From Lotus japonicus (Eukaryota; Streptophyta; Magnoliopsida; Fabales; Fabaceae), in assembly GCF_012489685.1 (NCBI RefSeq), contig NC_080045.1, positions 66,672,722 through 66,736,721 of the forward strand: a stretch of 64,000 nucleotides of DNA, written 5' to 3'. Positions 20,428 to 32,519 of the stretch are shown piece after piece (position 1 is the stretch's first letter; each line of letters begins with the position of its first letter). The notes under the pieces were generated by a model, which did no database searches, was not told the origin of the DNA, and saw only the letters and a program-made list of their open reading frames with translations. Both the position numbers and the translations under genes were made by a program.

Positions 20428-23400
20428 TCTAAAGTTGGAAGGGAAAATTGGTTTGTCATGTCATGCCTCGTTGCCCAAATGGTTTCCCTATGCAAAGGTG
20501 CACCCGTGAGCTCTCATTTCAAAATTTGAGAATTCTTGCCCCGATGATAGATTTCCCAAGGCTAACCAATGCGAATTTTGGTGAAAAATGACTTTTCAAG
20601 GAAAAATCTCAATTTGGAAGGGAAATTTGGTTTGCCACGACATGCCTCGTTGCCCAAATGCCTATGCCAAGGTACACCCCTGAGCTCTCATGTCAAAATT
20701 TGAGAATTCTTACCCCGATGATGGATTTCTCAAGGCTAACACCTATGCAAATTTGGGTGGAAAATGAGTTTTCAAGGGAAAATCTCATGTTGGAAGGAAA
20801 ACTTGGTTTGCCATGGCATGTCTCGTTTCCCAAATGGTTTCCCTAAGCTCAAATTTCAAAATTTGAGAATTCTTGCAACGATGACGAATATCCACAGGCA
20901 AACCTATGTGAATTTGGGTGGAAAATTAGTTTTCAAGGGAAAATATCAAGTTGGAAGGGGAACTTGTTTGCCATGTCATGCCTCGTTGCCGAATTGATTT
21001 CCCTATGCCAAGGTGCCCCCGTGAGCTCCCATGTCAAAATTTGAGAATTCTTGCCCCGATGATGAATTTCCCTAGGCTAACCTATGCGAATTTGGGTGGA
21101 AAATGACATTTCAAGGAAAAATCTCAAGTTGGAAGGAAAACTTGGTTTATCATGTCATGTTTCATTGCCCAAATGGTTTCCCTAAGCTCTCATTTCAAAA
21201 TTTGAGAATTCTTGCAACGATGATAAATATCCCAAGGCAAACCTATGTGAATTTGGGTGAAAAATGAGTTTTCAAGGGAAAACATCAAGTTGGAAGGGAA
21301 ACTTGTTTGCTATGGCATGACTCGTTGCCGAAATGATTTCGCTATCCCAAGGTGCCCCCGTGAGCTCCCATGTCAAAATTTGGGAATTCTTGCCCCGATG
21401 ATGGATTTCTCAGGGCTTACCGATGCGAATTTGGGTGGAAAATGACTTTTCAAGGGACAATCTCAAGTTGGAATGAAAACTTGGTTTTCCATGGCATGCC
21501 TCGTTTCCCAAATGGTTTCTCTAAGCTCCCATTTCAAAATTTGAGAATTCTTGCAACGATGATGGATATCCCAAGGCTAACCTATGTGAATTTGGGTGGA
21601 AAATGAGTTTTCAAGGGAAATTATCAAGTTGGAAGGGAAACTTGGTTTGACATGAAATGTCTCGTTGCCCAAATGATTTTCCTACGCCAAGGTGCCCCCG
21701 TGAGCCTCCATGTTAAAATTTGGGAATACTTGCCCCGATGATTGATTTCTCAAGGCTAACCTATGCAAATTTGGGTGGATAATAAGTTTTTAAGGTAAAA
21801 TATCAAGTTTGAAGGGAAACTTGATTTTCCATGGCATACCTTGTTGCCGAAATGGTTTCCCTATGCCAAGGTGTCCATGTGAGCTCCCATGTCAAAATTT
21901 AAGAATTATTGCCCCGATGATGGATTCTCAAAGGCTAACCTTCGCGAATTTGTGTGAAAAATGACTTTTCAAGAGAAAATCACAAGTTGGACGGGAAAAT
22001 TGGTTTGCCATGTCATGCCTCTTTGCCCAAATGGTTTCCCAATGCAAAGGTGCCCACGTGAGCTCCCATGTCAAAATTTGGGAATTCTTGCCTCGATGAT
22101 GGATTTCCCAAGGCTAACCTATGGAAATTGAATTTTCAAGGTAAAATATCAAGTTGTAAGGGAAACTTAGTTTGACATGGCATACCTCGTTGACGAAATG
22201 GTTTTCATATGCAAAGGTGCCCCCGTGAGCTCCCATGTACAAAAATTTGAATTCTTGCCCCGATGATGGATTTCCCAAAGCTAACCTACGCGAATTTGTG
22301 TGTAAAATGACTTTTCAAGGGAAAATCACGAGTTGGATGAGAAACTTTGTTTGCCATGACTTGCCTTGTTGCCCAAATGGTTTCCCTATGCAAAGGGGCC
22401 CACGTGAGCTCCCATGTGAAAATTTGGGAATTCTTGCCCAAATGATGGATTTTCCTAGGCTAACCTATGCGAATTTGGGTGGAAAATGAGTTTTCAAGGG
22501 AAAATATCAAGTTCGAAGGGAAACTTGGTTTGCCACGGCATGCATCGTTGCCCAAATGGTTTTCATATGCCAAGGTTCCCCCGTGAGCTCCAATGTCAAA
22601 ATTTTGTAATTCTTGCCCCGATGATGGATTTCTCAATGCTAACCTATGCGAATTTGGGTGGAAAATGACTTTTCAAGGGAAAATCTCAAGTTGGATGGAA
22701 AACTCGGTTAACCATGGCATGCCTCGATGATGAATATCCCAAGGCAAACCTATGTGAATTTGGGTGGAAAATGAGTTTCAAGGGAAAATATCAAGTTGGA
22801 ACGGAAACTTGTTTGCCATGGCATGACTCGTTGCCGAAATAATTTCCCTATGCCAAGGTGCCCCTGTGAGTTTCCATGTCAAAATAAGGGAATACTTGCC
22901 CCGATGATTGATTTTCCAATGCTAACCTATGAAAATATCAAGTTGGAACGGAAACTTGTTTGCCATGGCATGACTCGTTGCCGAAATAATTTCCCTATGC
23001 CAAGGTGCCCCCGTGTGCTCCCATGTAAAATTTGGGAATTCTTGCCCAAATGATGGATTTCCCAAGGCTAACCTATGTGAATTTGGGTGAAAAATGAGTT
23101 TTCAAGGGAAAATATCAAGTTGGAAGGGAAACTTGGTTTGCCACGGCATGCATCGTTGCCCAAATGGTTTTCATATGCCAAGGTGTCTCTGTGAGCTCCC
23201 ATGTCAAGATATAAGTATTCTTGCTCCGATGATGGATTTTCAAAGGCTAACCTACGCGAATTTGTGTGGAAAATGACTTTTCAAGGGAAGATCACAAGTT
23301 GGACGAGAAAATTGGTTTGTCATGTCATGCCTCGTTGCCCAAATGGTTTCCCTATGCAAAGGTGTCCACGTGAGCTCCAATGTCAAAATTTGGGAATTCT

Positions 23401-23531
23401 TGCCTCGATGATGAATTTCCCAAAGCTAACCTATGGAAAATGAGTTTTCAAGGTAAAATATCAAGTTGGAAGGAAAACTTGGTTTGCCAGGGCATACCTC
23501 ATTGTCGAAATGGTTTCCCTATGCTAAGGTT
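20428..23531. repeat. Satellite array, segment 1
   Basis: Tandem degenerate monomers share the consensus words TTTTCAAGGGAAAAT, AAGTTGGAAGGGAAACTTGG, CATGCCTCGTTGCCCAAATG, GTGAGCTCCCATGTCAAAAT, GAATTCTTGCCCCGATGATG and GGCTAACCTATGCGAATTTG. Spacing between equivalent words is about 179 bp in full monomers and about 162 bp in those lacking a GCCAAGGTGCCCCCGTG block. This segment has roughly 17-18 monomers. Variants differ after TTTTCAAGGGAAAAT (ATCAAG, CTCAAG, CACAAG, CACGAG). It ends at the target site of the next insertion. Confidence 0.9.
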
Positions 23532-24738
23532 TGAAGGTATGAAAAACGGTAGAAAGGGGGGGTTTGAATAACGTTTTCAGTATAAAGCTTCCACCTTAAA
23601 GATTTTGACAAATCTTTCGAGAACTTAAGTGCTAAAGATAAGAGATAGAAAAGCACACAAGGATTTTATCCTGGTTCACTTGATAAATCACTCAAGCTAC
23701 TCCAGTCCACCCGTTAAGGTGATTTCTTCCTTCTTAGAATGAAGGCAATCCACTAATCAGGTAAGAGTTACAACTGCACTTGAAACCTACAAGTGACTAA
23801 CAATTACACTGACTTAGCTCACACTAAGATTCACTCTCTTAGTCTTCTCTAGGATCCGATCAACCTTGATCTCCTAAAGGAACTAAACAAACTGTTTATC
23901 AAAGAATTGTTTACAAGAGATTTGCTTCTAAAAAGCTAATAGTAAACTCAATGAATTTCAGATGAAAGAAAGCTTAGAAGAATTTGAATTTGTCTTGCGC
24001 GTATGTGAATGCTTCTAGCCGCTTCTTTCAGTCTTCAGCCTCTTTATATACTCCAAGGATTAGGGTTGAGCGTTGCATGGGAAATGCTACCGTTGGAGGG
24101 AAGTTCTGGAAAATCCAGCTTCTGCTATGTCTGAGACTGTTAGGTAGGTCGTCAGGGAGGTACAATTGCTTTTGTACTTGGATAGCGACTTGACCTTTAA
24201 ACCTAGGAGACTTCTGATCAGGGGAATGCTTCATATTGGAACTTGTGAAGCCGGTTGATCAGAGTCAGAGGGAAATCCCAGATCCTCTGACCATTGTTTC
24301 TTCTGATTCTGAACTCAGAGGGAAGTACATGGTCTTCAGAGTATCTTGCTTCTGGACATCAGAATTTCACTAATCAGCTTCTGGATCTTCAGAGTCTTCT
24401 ACAGCATCAGAATATCTGAGCCTTCAGTGTTTCTTGGTTATCAGACTTTCTGGATCTTCAGCACTTCTAGTGACTGAGTCCACATCAGAGTTTGTATAAC
24501 TTCAGAACTTCTGAAGCTTTTCCACTGTTCATACTGAACATGGTGAATGCGAAAGCGTTGCTTGGGTCGCTCTTTATACACAGTGCTTCTGATTTGTGTG
24601 AGATTGAGTTGAGTTCAGAGCCTGTAAATAGCACACTCAGAAAAACACGTTAGAGTACCACAATTGTTCATATCAAAAGGTTAACTTGTAATCATCAAAA
24701 CATAGAGTTGTACTACTAGATCAAAACTTGATCTTACA
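23532..24738 (-). mobile_element. Solo LTR (1207 bp), copia-like, inserted in the satellite
   Basis: The insertion interrupts a monomer and is bounded by TGAAGGTATG and GATCTTACA. The 5-bp target duplication AGGTT lies at 23527-23531 and 24739-24743, and joining the flanks restores the monomer. No coding frame or internal region is present, so it is a solo LTR left by recombination. On the minus strand it begins TGTAAGATCAAGTTTTGATC and contains TTGATGATTACAAGTT, like LTRs of Sirevirus-type copia elements in legumes. The class is inferred from this resemblance. Confidence 0.8.
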
Positions 24739-27700
24739 AGGTTCCCCCGTGAGCTCCCATGTCAATTTTTTTGAATTCTTGCGCCGATGATGAATTTCCC
24801 AAGGCTAATCTACGCGAAGTTGTGTGTAAAATGACTTTTCAATGGAAAATCACGAGTTGGAAGGAAAAGTTTGTTTACCATGACATGCCTCGTTGCCCAA
24901 ATGGTTTCCCTATGCAAAGGTGCCCACGTGAGCTCCCATGTCAAAATTTTGGAATTCTTGCCCAAATGATGAATTTCCCAAGGCGTTACCTTTGCGAATT
25001 TGGGTGGAAAATGAGTTTTCAAGGCTAAATATCAAGTTCGAAGGGAAACTTGGTTTGTCATGGCGTGCATCGTTGCCCAAATGGTTTCCATGTGTGAAGG
25101 TGCCCCCGTGAGCTCCAATGTTGAAATTTGGAAATTCTTGCCCCGATGATGGATTTCCCAAGGCTAACCTATGCGAATTTGGGTGGAAAATGATTTTTCA
25201 AGGGAAAATCTCAAGTTTGATGGAAAACTTGGTTTTCCATGGCATGCCTCGTTGCCCAAATGGTTACTCTAAGCTCTCATTTCAAAATTTGAGAATTCTT
25301 GCAGCGATGATGGATATCCCAAGGCTAACCTATGTGAATTTGGGTGGAAAATGAGTTTTCATAGGAAATTATCAAGTTGGAAGGGAAACTTGGTTTGCCA
25401 TGGAATGTCTCGTTGCCCAAATGATTTCCCTATGCCAAGGTGCCCCCGTGAGCTCCCATGTTAAAATTTGGGAATACTTGCACCGATGATTGATTTCCCA
25501 AGGCTAACCTATGCAAATTTGAGTGGATAATGAGTTTTTAAGGTAAAATATCAAGTTGGAAGGGAACCTTGGTTTTCCATGGCATGCCTCGTTACCCAAA
25601 TGGTTCCTCTAAGCTCCTATTTCAAAATTTGAGAATTCTTGCAAAGATGATGGATATCCCAAGACTAACCTATGTGAATTTGGGTGGAAAATGAGTTTTC
25701 AAGGGAAATTATCAAGTTGGAAGGGAAACTTGATTTCCCAATGAATGCCTCGTTTCCCAAACGATTTCCCTATGCCAAGGTGCCCCCGTGAGTTCCCATG
25801 TTAAAATTTGGGAATACTTGACCCGCTAATTGATTTCCCGAGGCTAACCATTGCAAATTTTGGTGGATAATGAGTTTTTAAGGTAAAATATCAAGTTGGA
25901 AGGGAAACTTGGTTTGCCACGGCATACCTCGTGGTCAAAATGGTTTCCCTATGCCAATGTGCCCCTTTGAGCTCCCATGTAAAGAGTTAAGAATTCTTGC
26001 CCCGATGATAGATTTCTAAAGGCTAACCTACGCGAATTTGTGTGGAAAATGACTTTTCAAGGGAAAATCACAAGTTGGACGGGAAACTTGGTTTTCCATG
26101 ACATGTCTCGTTGCCCAAATGGTTTTACTATGCAAAGGTGCCAACGTGAGCTCCCATGTCAAAATTTAGGAATTCTTGCTTCGATCATGGATTTCTCAAG
26201 GCCTATGGAAAATGAGTTTTCAAGGTAAAATATCATGTTGGAAGGGAAACTTGGTTTTCCATGGCATACCTTGTTGCCGAAATAGTTTCCCTATGCCAAT
26301 GTGCCCATGTGAGCTCCCATGTCAAAATTTTAGAATTCTTGCCCCGATGATGGATTTCTCAAGGCTAACCTACGCGAACTTATGTGTAAAATGAATTTTC
26401 AAGGGAAAATCACGAGTTTGAATGGAAACTTTGTTTGCCATGACATGCCTCGTTGCCCAATTGGTTTTCCTACGCAAAGGTTCCCACTTGAGCTCACATG
26501 TTAAAATTTGTGAATTCTTGCCCAAATGATAGATTTCCCAAGGCTAACATATGCGAATTTAGGTGGAAAATGAGTTTTTCAAGGGAAAATATCAAGTTCG
26601 AAGGGAAACTTGGTTTGTCACGGCATGCCTCGTTGCCCAAATGGTTTCCTTATCCCAAGGTGCCTCCGTGAGCTCCAATGTTAAAATTTGGGAATTCTTG
26701 CCCCGATGATGGAGTTCCAAGGCTAACCTCTGCGAATTTGGGTGGAAAATGCCTTTTCAATGGAAAATCTCAAGTTGGAAGGAAAACTTGGTTTGCCATG
26801 GCATCTCTCGTTGCCCAAATGGTTTCCCTAAGCTACTATTCCAAAATTTGAGAATTCTTGCAACGATGATGAATATCCCAAGGCAAACCCCAATGCGAAT
26901 TTTGATGGAAAATGAGTTTTTAAGGGGAAATATCAAGTTGGAAGGGAAACTTGGTTTGCCACGGCATGCATCGTTGCCCAAATGGTTTCCATATGCCAAG
27001 GTGCCCCCGTGAGCTTCCAGACTAAAATTTGGGAATTCTTGCCCCGATTATTGATTTCTCAAGGCTATCTATGAGAATCTCGGTGGAAAATAACTTTTCA
27101 AGGGAAAATCTTAAGTTTGAAGGAAAAATTGGTTTTCCATGACATGCCTCATTGCCCAAATGGTTTCCCTACGCAAAGGTGCCCACGTGAGCTCCCTTGT
27201 CAAAATTTGGGAATTTTTGCCCAAATGATGGATTTCCCAAGGCTAACCTATGCGAATTTGGGTGGAAAATGAGTTTTGAAGGGAAAATATCAAGTTTGAA
27301 GGGAAACTTGGTTTGCCACGGCATGCCTCGTTGCTCAAAAGGTTTCCATATGCCAAGGTGCCCCAGTGAACTCCAATGTCAAAATTTGGGAATTTTTGCC
27401 CCGGTGATGGATTTCCCAAGGCTAACCTATGCGAATTTGGGTGGAAAATAACTTTTTAAGGGAAAATCTCAATTTGGAAGGAAAACTTGGTTTGCTATGG
27501 CATGCATCGTTGCCCAAATGGTGTCCCTAAGCTCCCATATCAAAATTTGAGAATTTTTGCAACGATGATGAATATCCCAAGCCAAACCTATGTGAATTTG
27601 GGTGGAAAATGAGTTTTCAAGTGAAAATATCAAGTTGGAAGGGAAACTTGTTTTCCATGACATGACTCGTTGCCGAAATGATTTCCCTATGCCAAGGTGC

Positions 27701-29821
27701 CCATGTGAGCTCCCATGTAAAAATTTGGGAATTCTTGCCCCGATGATGGATTTCTCAAGGCTATCTTTGCGAGTTTGGGTGGAAAATGACTTTTCAAGGG
27801 AAAATCTCAAGTTGGAAGGAAAACTTGATTTTTCATGGCATGCCTCGTTGCCCAAATGGTTTCTCTAAGCTCTCATTTAAAAATTTGAGAATTCTTGCAA
27901 CGATGATGGATATCCCAAGGCTAACCTATGTGAATTTGGGTGGAAAATGAGTTTTCACAGGAAATTATTAAGTTGAAAGTGAAACTTGGTTTTCCATGGA
28001 ATGTCTCATTGCCCAATTGATTTCCCTATGCCAAGGTGCCCCCGTGAGCTCCCATGTTGAAATTTGGGAATACTTGCACCGATGATTGATTTCCCAAGGC
28101 TAACCTATGCAAATTTGAGTGGATAATTAGTTTTTAAGGTAAAATATCAAGTTGGAAGGGAAACTTGGTTATCCATGGCATGCCTTGTTACCCAAATGGT
28201 TTCTCTAAGTTCCTATTTCAAAATTTGAGAATTCTTGCAACGATGATGGATATCTCAAGACTAACCTATGTGAATTTGGGTGGAAAATGAGTTTTCAAGG
28301 GAAATTATCAAGTTGGAAGTTAAACTTGATTTGCCAATGAATGCCTCGTTTCCCAAACGATTTCCCTATGTCAAGGTGCCCCCGTGAGTGCCCATATTAA
28401 AATTTGGGAATACTTGTCCCGATAATTGATTTCCCGAGGCTAACCATTGCAAATTTTGGTGGATACTGAGTTTTTAAGGTAAAATATCAAGTTGGAAGGG
28501 AAACTTGGTTTGCCACGACATAGCTCGTTGTCGAAATGGTTTCCCTATGCCAATGTGCCCCTTTGAGCTCCCATGTAAAAAGTTAAGAATTCTTGCCCCG
28601 ATGATAGATTTCCAAAGGCTAACCTATGCGAATTTGTGTGGAAAATGACTTTTCAAGGGAAAATCACAAGTTGGACGGGAAAATTGGTTTGCCATGACAT
28701 GTCTCGTTGCCCAAATGGTTTTACTATACAAAGGTGCCAACGTGAGCTCCCATGTCAAAATTTGGGAATTCTTGCTTCGATCATGGATTTCTCAAGGCCT
28801 ACGGAAAATGAGTTTTCAAGGTAGAATATCATGTTGGAAGGGAAACTTGGTTTTCCATGACATACCTCGTTGCCGAAATAGTTTCTCTATGCCAAGGTGC
28901 CCATGTGAGCTCCCATGTCAAAATTTTAGAATTCTTGTCCCGATGATGGATTTCTCAAGGCTAACCTACGCGAACTTATGTGTAAAATGAATTTTCAAGG
29001 GAAAATCACGAGTTTGAAAGGAAACTTTGTTTGCCATGACATGCCTCGTTGCCCAATTGGTTTTCCTACGCAAAGGTGCCCAGAGCTCAAATGTTAAAAT
29101 TTGTGAATTCTTGCCCAAATGATAGATTTCCCAAGGCTAACATCTGCAAATTTGGGTGGAAAATGAGTTTTTCAAGGGAAAATATTAAGTTCGAAGGGAA
29201 ACTTGGTTTGTCACGACATGCCTCGTTGCCCAAATGGTTTCCTTATCCCAAGGTGCCTCCGTGAGCTCCAATGTCAAAGTTTGGGAATTCTTGCCCCGAT
29301 GATGGAGTTCCAAGGCTAACCTATGCGAATTTGGGTGGAAAATGACTTTTCAATGGAAAATCTCAAGTTGGAAGGAAAACTTGGTTTGCCATGGCATGTC
29401 TCGTTGCCCAAATGGTTTCCCTAAGCTCCCATTCCAAAATTTTAGAATTCTTGCAACGATGATGAATATCCCAAGGCAAAACCCTATGCGAATTTGGATG
29501 GAAAATGAGTTTTCAAGGGAAAATATCAAGTTGGAAGGGAAACTTGGTTTGCCACGGCATGCATCGTTGCCCAAATGGTTTCCATATGCCAAGGTGCCCC
29601 CGTGAGCTTCCAGACTAAAATTTGGGAATTCTTGCCCCGATTATTGATTTCTCAAGGCTATCTTTGAGAATTTGGGTGGAAAATGACTTTTCACGGGAAA
29701 ATCTTAAGTTGGAAGGAAAAATTGGTTTTCCATGTCATGCCTCGTTGCCCAAATGGTTTCTCTAAGCTCCCATTCCAAAATTTGAGAATTCTTGCAACGA
29801 TGATGGATATCTCAAGCCTAA
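24739..29821. repeat. Satellite array, segment 2
   Basis: About 29 further monomers of the same satellite. Within the segment a block of about 1.75 kb (25350-27100) recurs with the same order of variants at 27945-29700, an offset of about 2594 bp. For example, the stretches starting at 26040 and 28636, and at 26749 and 29342, are near-identical. Monomers lacking the GCCAAGG block are interspersed. It ends at the CCTAA target site of the next insertion. Confidence 0.9.
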
Positions 29822-32519
29822 TGTAACGCCCCAATTTCTCGAGTGTCACACAGTAACCAAAACGTCGTGAATTTTTGTCGTTTAATTAATTAATCTTCAA
29901 TTTGTGACAAAAGTTCAATTTTACAATATTCTTGAAACTTAACCATTTCAAACTCGCGGAAATAATCGTCAACGTAAACCCCAAACTTTATTTAATCATT
30001 GAAAAGAGCATGAAATAAATATCCGAAAGAAAACTTCAAAGTAAATTACATCAAGTTAAATTATCCCAACTAAAATAAAGTAATAGTTCAATGCTTCCAA
30101 AACTCGGTACTCTCAATCCCAAAAGAAAATGGATGTCTCTCAACCCAACCCAAACCCTTGGCCTCTTTCTCTTTATCTTCTTCCTCTTTATCTGAAGTGT
30201 AGTCGTCATCCGGTAGTGACTCGTCACAGAGTATCAACTCCCAAGAATGGGTCGTCGCCGTTATCTTCACGACCATCTACCCCCCACAGATAACACATAA
30301 ACAAGTAGCGCAAGGGTCAGGTCGCAAACAAGATAATCATAAACATATCATAAAGCACAATAATCATTCGCTTATGAAATTAAGTTTTATGACAATTAAT
30401 CAGTTAGACTAGCGCATCCTCACATCACACAACCCACCAAACCTTTCTTGGCCAATCTCGATCATCCGCAGATGAACAATTATCGGAGGGGACCGCAGTA
30501 CAACCCTCAATCACGTGGAGACCTAACCGGCTCATCCACAAATCACTCAGGGAGACCCACACAGCCAATCCCTATCCCATAACTAAATCATGGTTATCAC
30601 GTGGAGACCTAACCGGCTCATCCACAAAAACACCCTCGCGTGCAAGCCCATCGTTCTCATGGACCATAGTCTACCTGACCTATGTCCGCTAATTAATTTC
30701 ACTTGCAAGCGAGTCACAACATTATTAATTCTCTTTATCTTTGTTCTTAAGGCTCTAAAGTCAAACCTAGAGTCTTATTTTTCTCTTTATACAACCACAT
30801 TCATCGCATAAATATAAAAATAAAGCGATCACAGACACATCGGGAATTACAGCTAGATGAGCGACCATTTTTACAGAATAATCCAGCCAGTAACAAAATA
30901 CATCAATACCATACAAGTAAATTAGATATTCCAAATTCAGAAAAACATCCAACCAAAAACCAGTAGATTCAAGTTTTCTGAAAACAAGTGTCCTATTCAT
31001 TTTCTAAAAAAAACAGCAGGAACAACGATCACGAAAAACGATCTCCCGAACTCAATTCTCAACCGAATATGACATACTATACATGCCTAGAAAGCTATTT
31101 CGAAAATCTACCACTTTATAGTTTAACACTTTTTCTTTTGAAACCCAGAACTTGGTGATATTAGACTCTGAAGCTCGCTGTCCGGTACAGGGAAAATAAC
31201 AGGTGTATCAGTCACTAAAACCGATCTCCATACCTCATTACTAAACCAAATTTTTTGTTCTTTATACGCTTAGAAAGCTAATTCAAAGATCTATAACTTC
31301 CTAGTTTACCACCTTTTCATCGGAAGACCAGAAATAGGTGATATTGGGCCATGAAGTCCGTTTCCCAGTACAGAAAACTGGAAGGGTCACTTCTGCCCTA
31401 AATTAAAATTTTGAAGATGCAAGTGCAAAGTTTCGAAGCCATTTTCCAGCAACAAAACATCATATATTCATGTGGAATCACCCTAAGAAAATATTTCAGA
31501 ACCTAACACATCTCAATCATCACGTTGGACAAATAAATTTCATGCCAAACTTAGCAAGTATTGCATGGGATCTTCACAAAGCATCAAGGTCTAAGGCAAG
31601 AATAGCAAATAGTGAAACAATAACACATGGTATCTCATGGCAAAATCCGGCAAGCATCATGATCATAAAAGTCCAGCAAGCTATCCCATAACCAAACCCT
31701 CATGCAAAACCCTCCAACAACAAAACTTTTCACAACAAATCATGGCAACAATTTCCTAACAACCTACCCAATCCTAGGACCAGCCCTTACCTTGATTCTT
31801 GATCTGAAAAGAGAAGAGAATGAAGTTTGGAAGAACAATCTCTTGCTGTCCAAGTCCCCTTCACCTTACTTCTCCCTCGCGATTTCTCTCTCCCTCTCGC
31901 AAAGCTCTCTCTCGCGCGCGCGACGGCGTCCCGGCGGTGGTGGCGGCTTGAACGACGGCCTCCCCCCTTGCTCTCTCGAGTTCTCTCTCTGGTTTTTCAC
32001 CTGAAGAGATGGGGTGCAACTTCTGTTTTCTGATTTGTGAAGAAAATAGGTTTTTCCCCCCTTGACTAAAACCCCATGCAATCCAACTTGTGGGCTAGGG
32101 TTTGGCTTTTACCTTTTTAAGACCAAACCACTTAAACCTATGGCCCACTAATTAACACTAATCAGGTCTGAACATAATTAAAACCCAAATATTTTTAATT
32201 ATAAACCCAACCAAATTCGGAATAAAAAATAAAAACACATTAATAAATTCGCTGGCACTTTACAGCCAGAACCCTGCTCGGTAAATTCGAATATCTCGAG
32301 CTGCAAAGGTCGGAATGACCTGATTCCACTTCGAGAATTTTCTACACTTAAAGGGCTACAATGCTCAAGAAGGAAGTTTTCCCAAATGATATCGTTAAGA
32401 CCCTCTTAAAACTCATACAAGTTGACAGGCGTAATCTGTCAAAACTCAAACTTAGCCAAAAGTCTCATTTTATTCAATCTATCACTTAAGCATTACATAA
32501 GAAAGTCTACGGTCTTACA
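29822..32519. mobile_element. Solo LTR (2698 bp), probably Ty3/gypsy-type, inserted in the satellite
   Basis: The insertion begins TGTAACGCCCCAATTTCTCG and ends TACGGTCTTACA. The target duplication CCTAA is at 29817-29821 and 32520-32524, and the interrupted satellite monomer resumes exactly after it. No gag or pol is present. A 33-bp direct repeat occurs inside (30510-30542 and 30596-30628, beginning ATCACGTGGAGACC). The terminal TGTAACGCCCC / CTTACA and the large size are typical of gypsy-type LTRs in plants. The short ORFs inside carry no motif. Confidence 0.75.

Noticed and set aside
31702..32081. Overlapping ORFs at the GC-rich end of the 2698-bp LTR
   Set aside because: They lie inside a non-coding LTR, in a CTCTCTC-rich region, with no domain in any frame.
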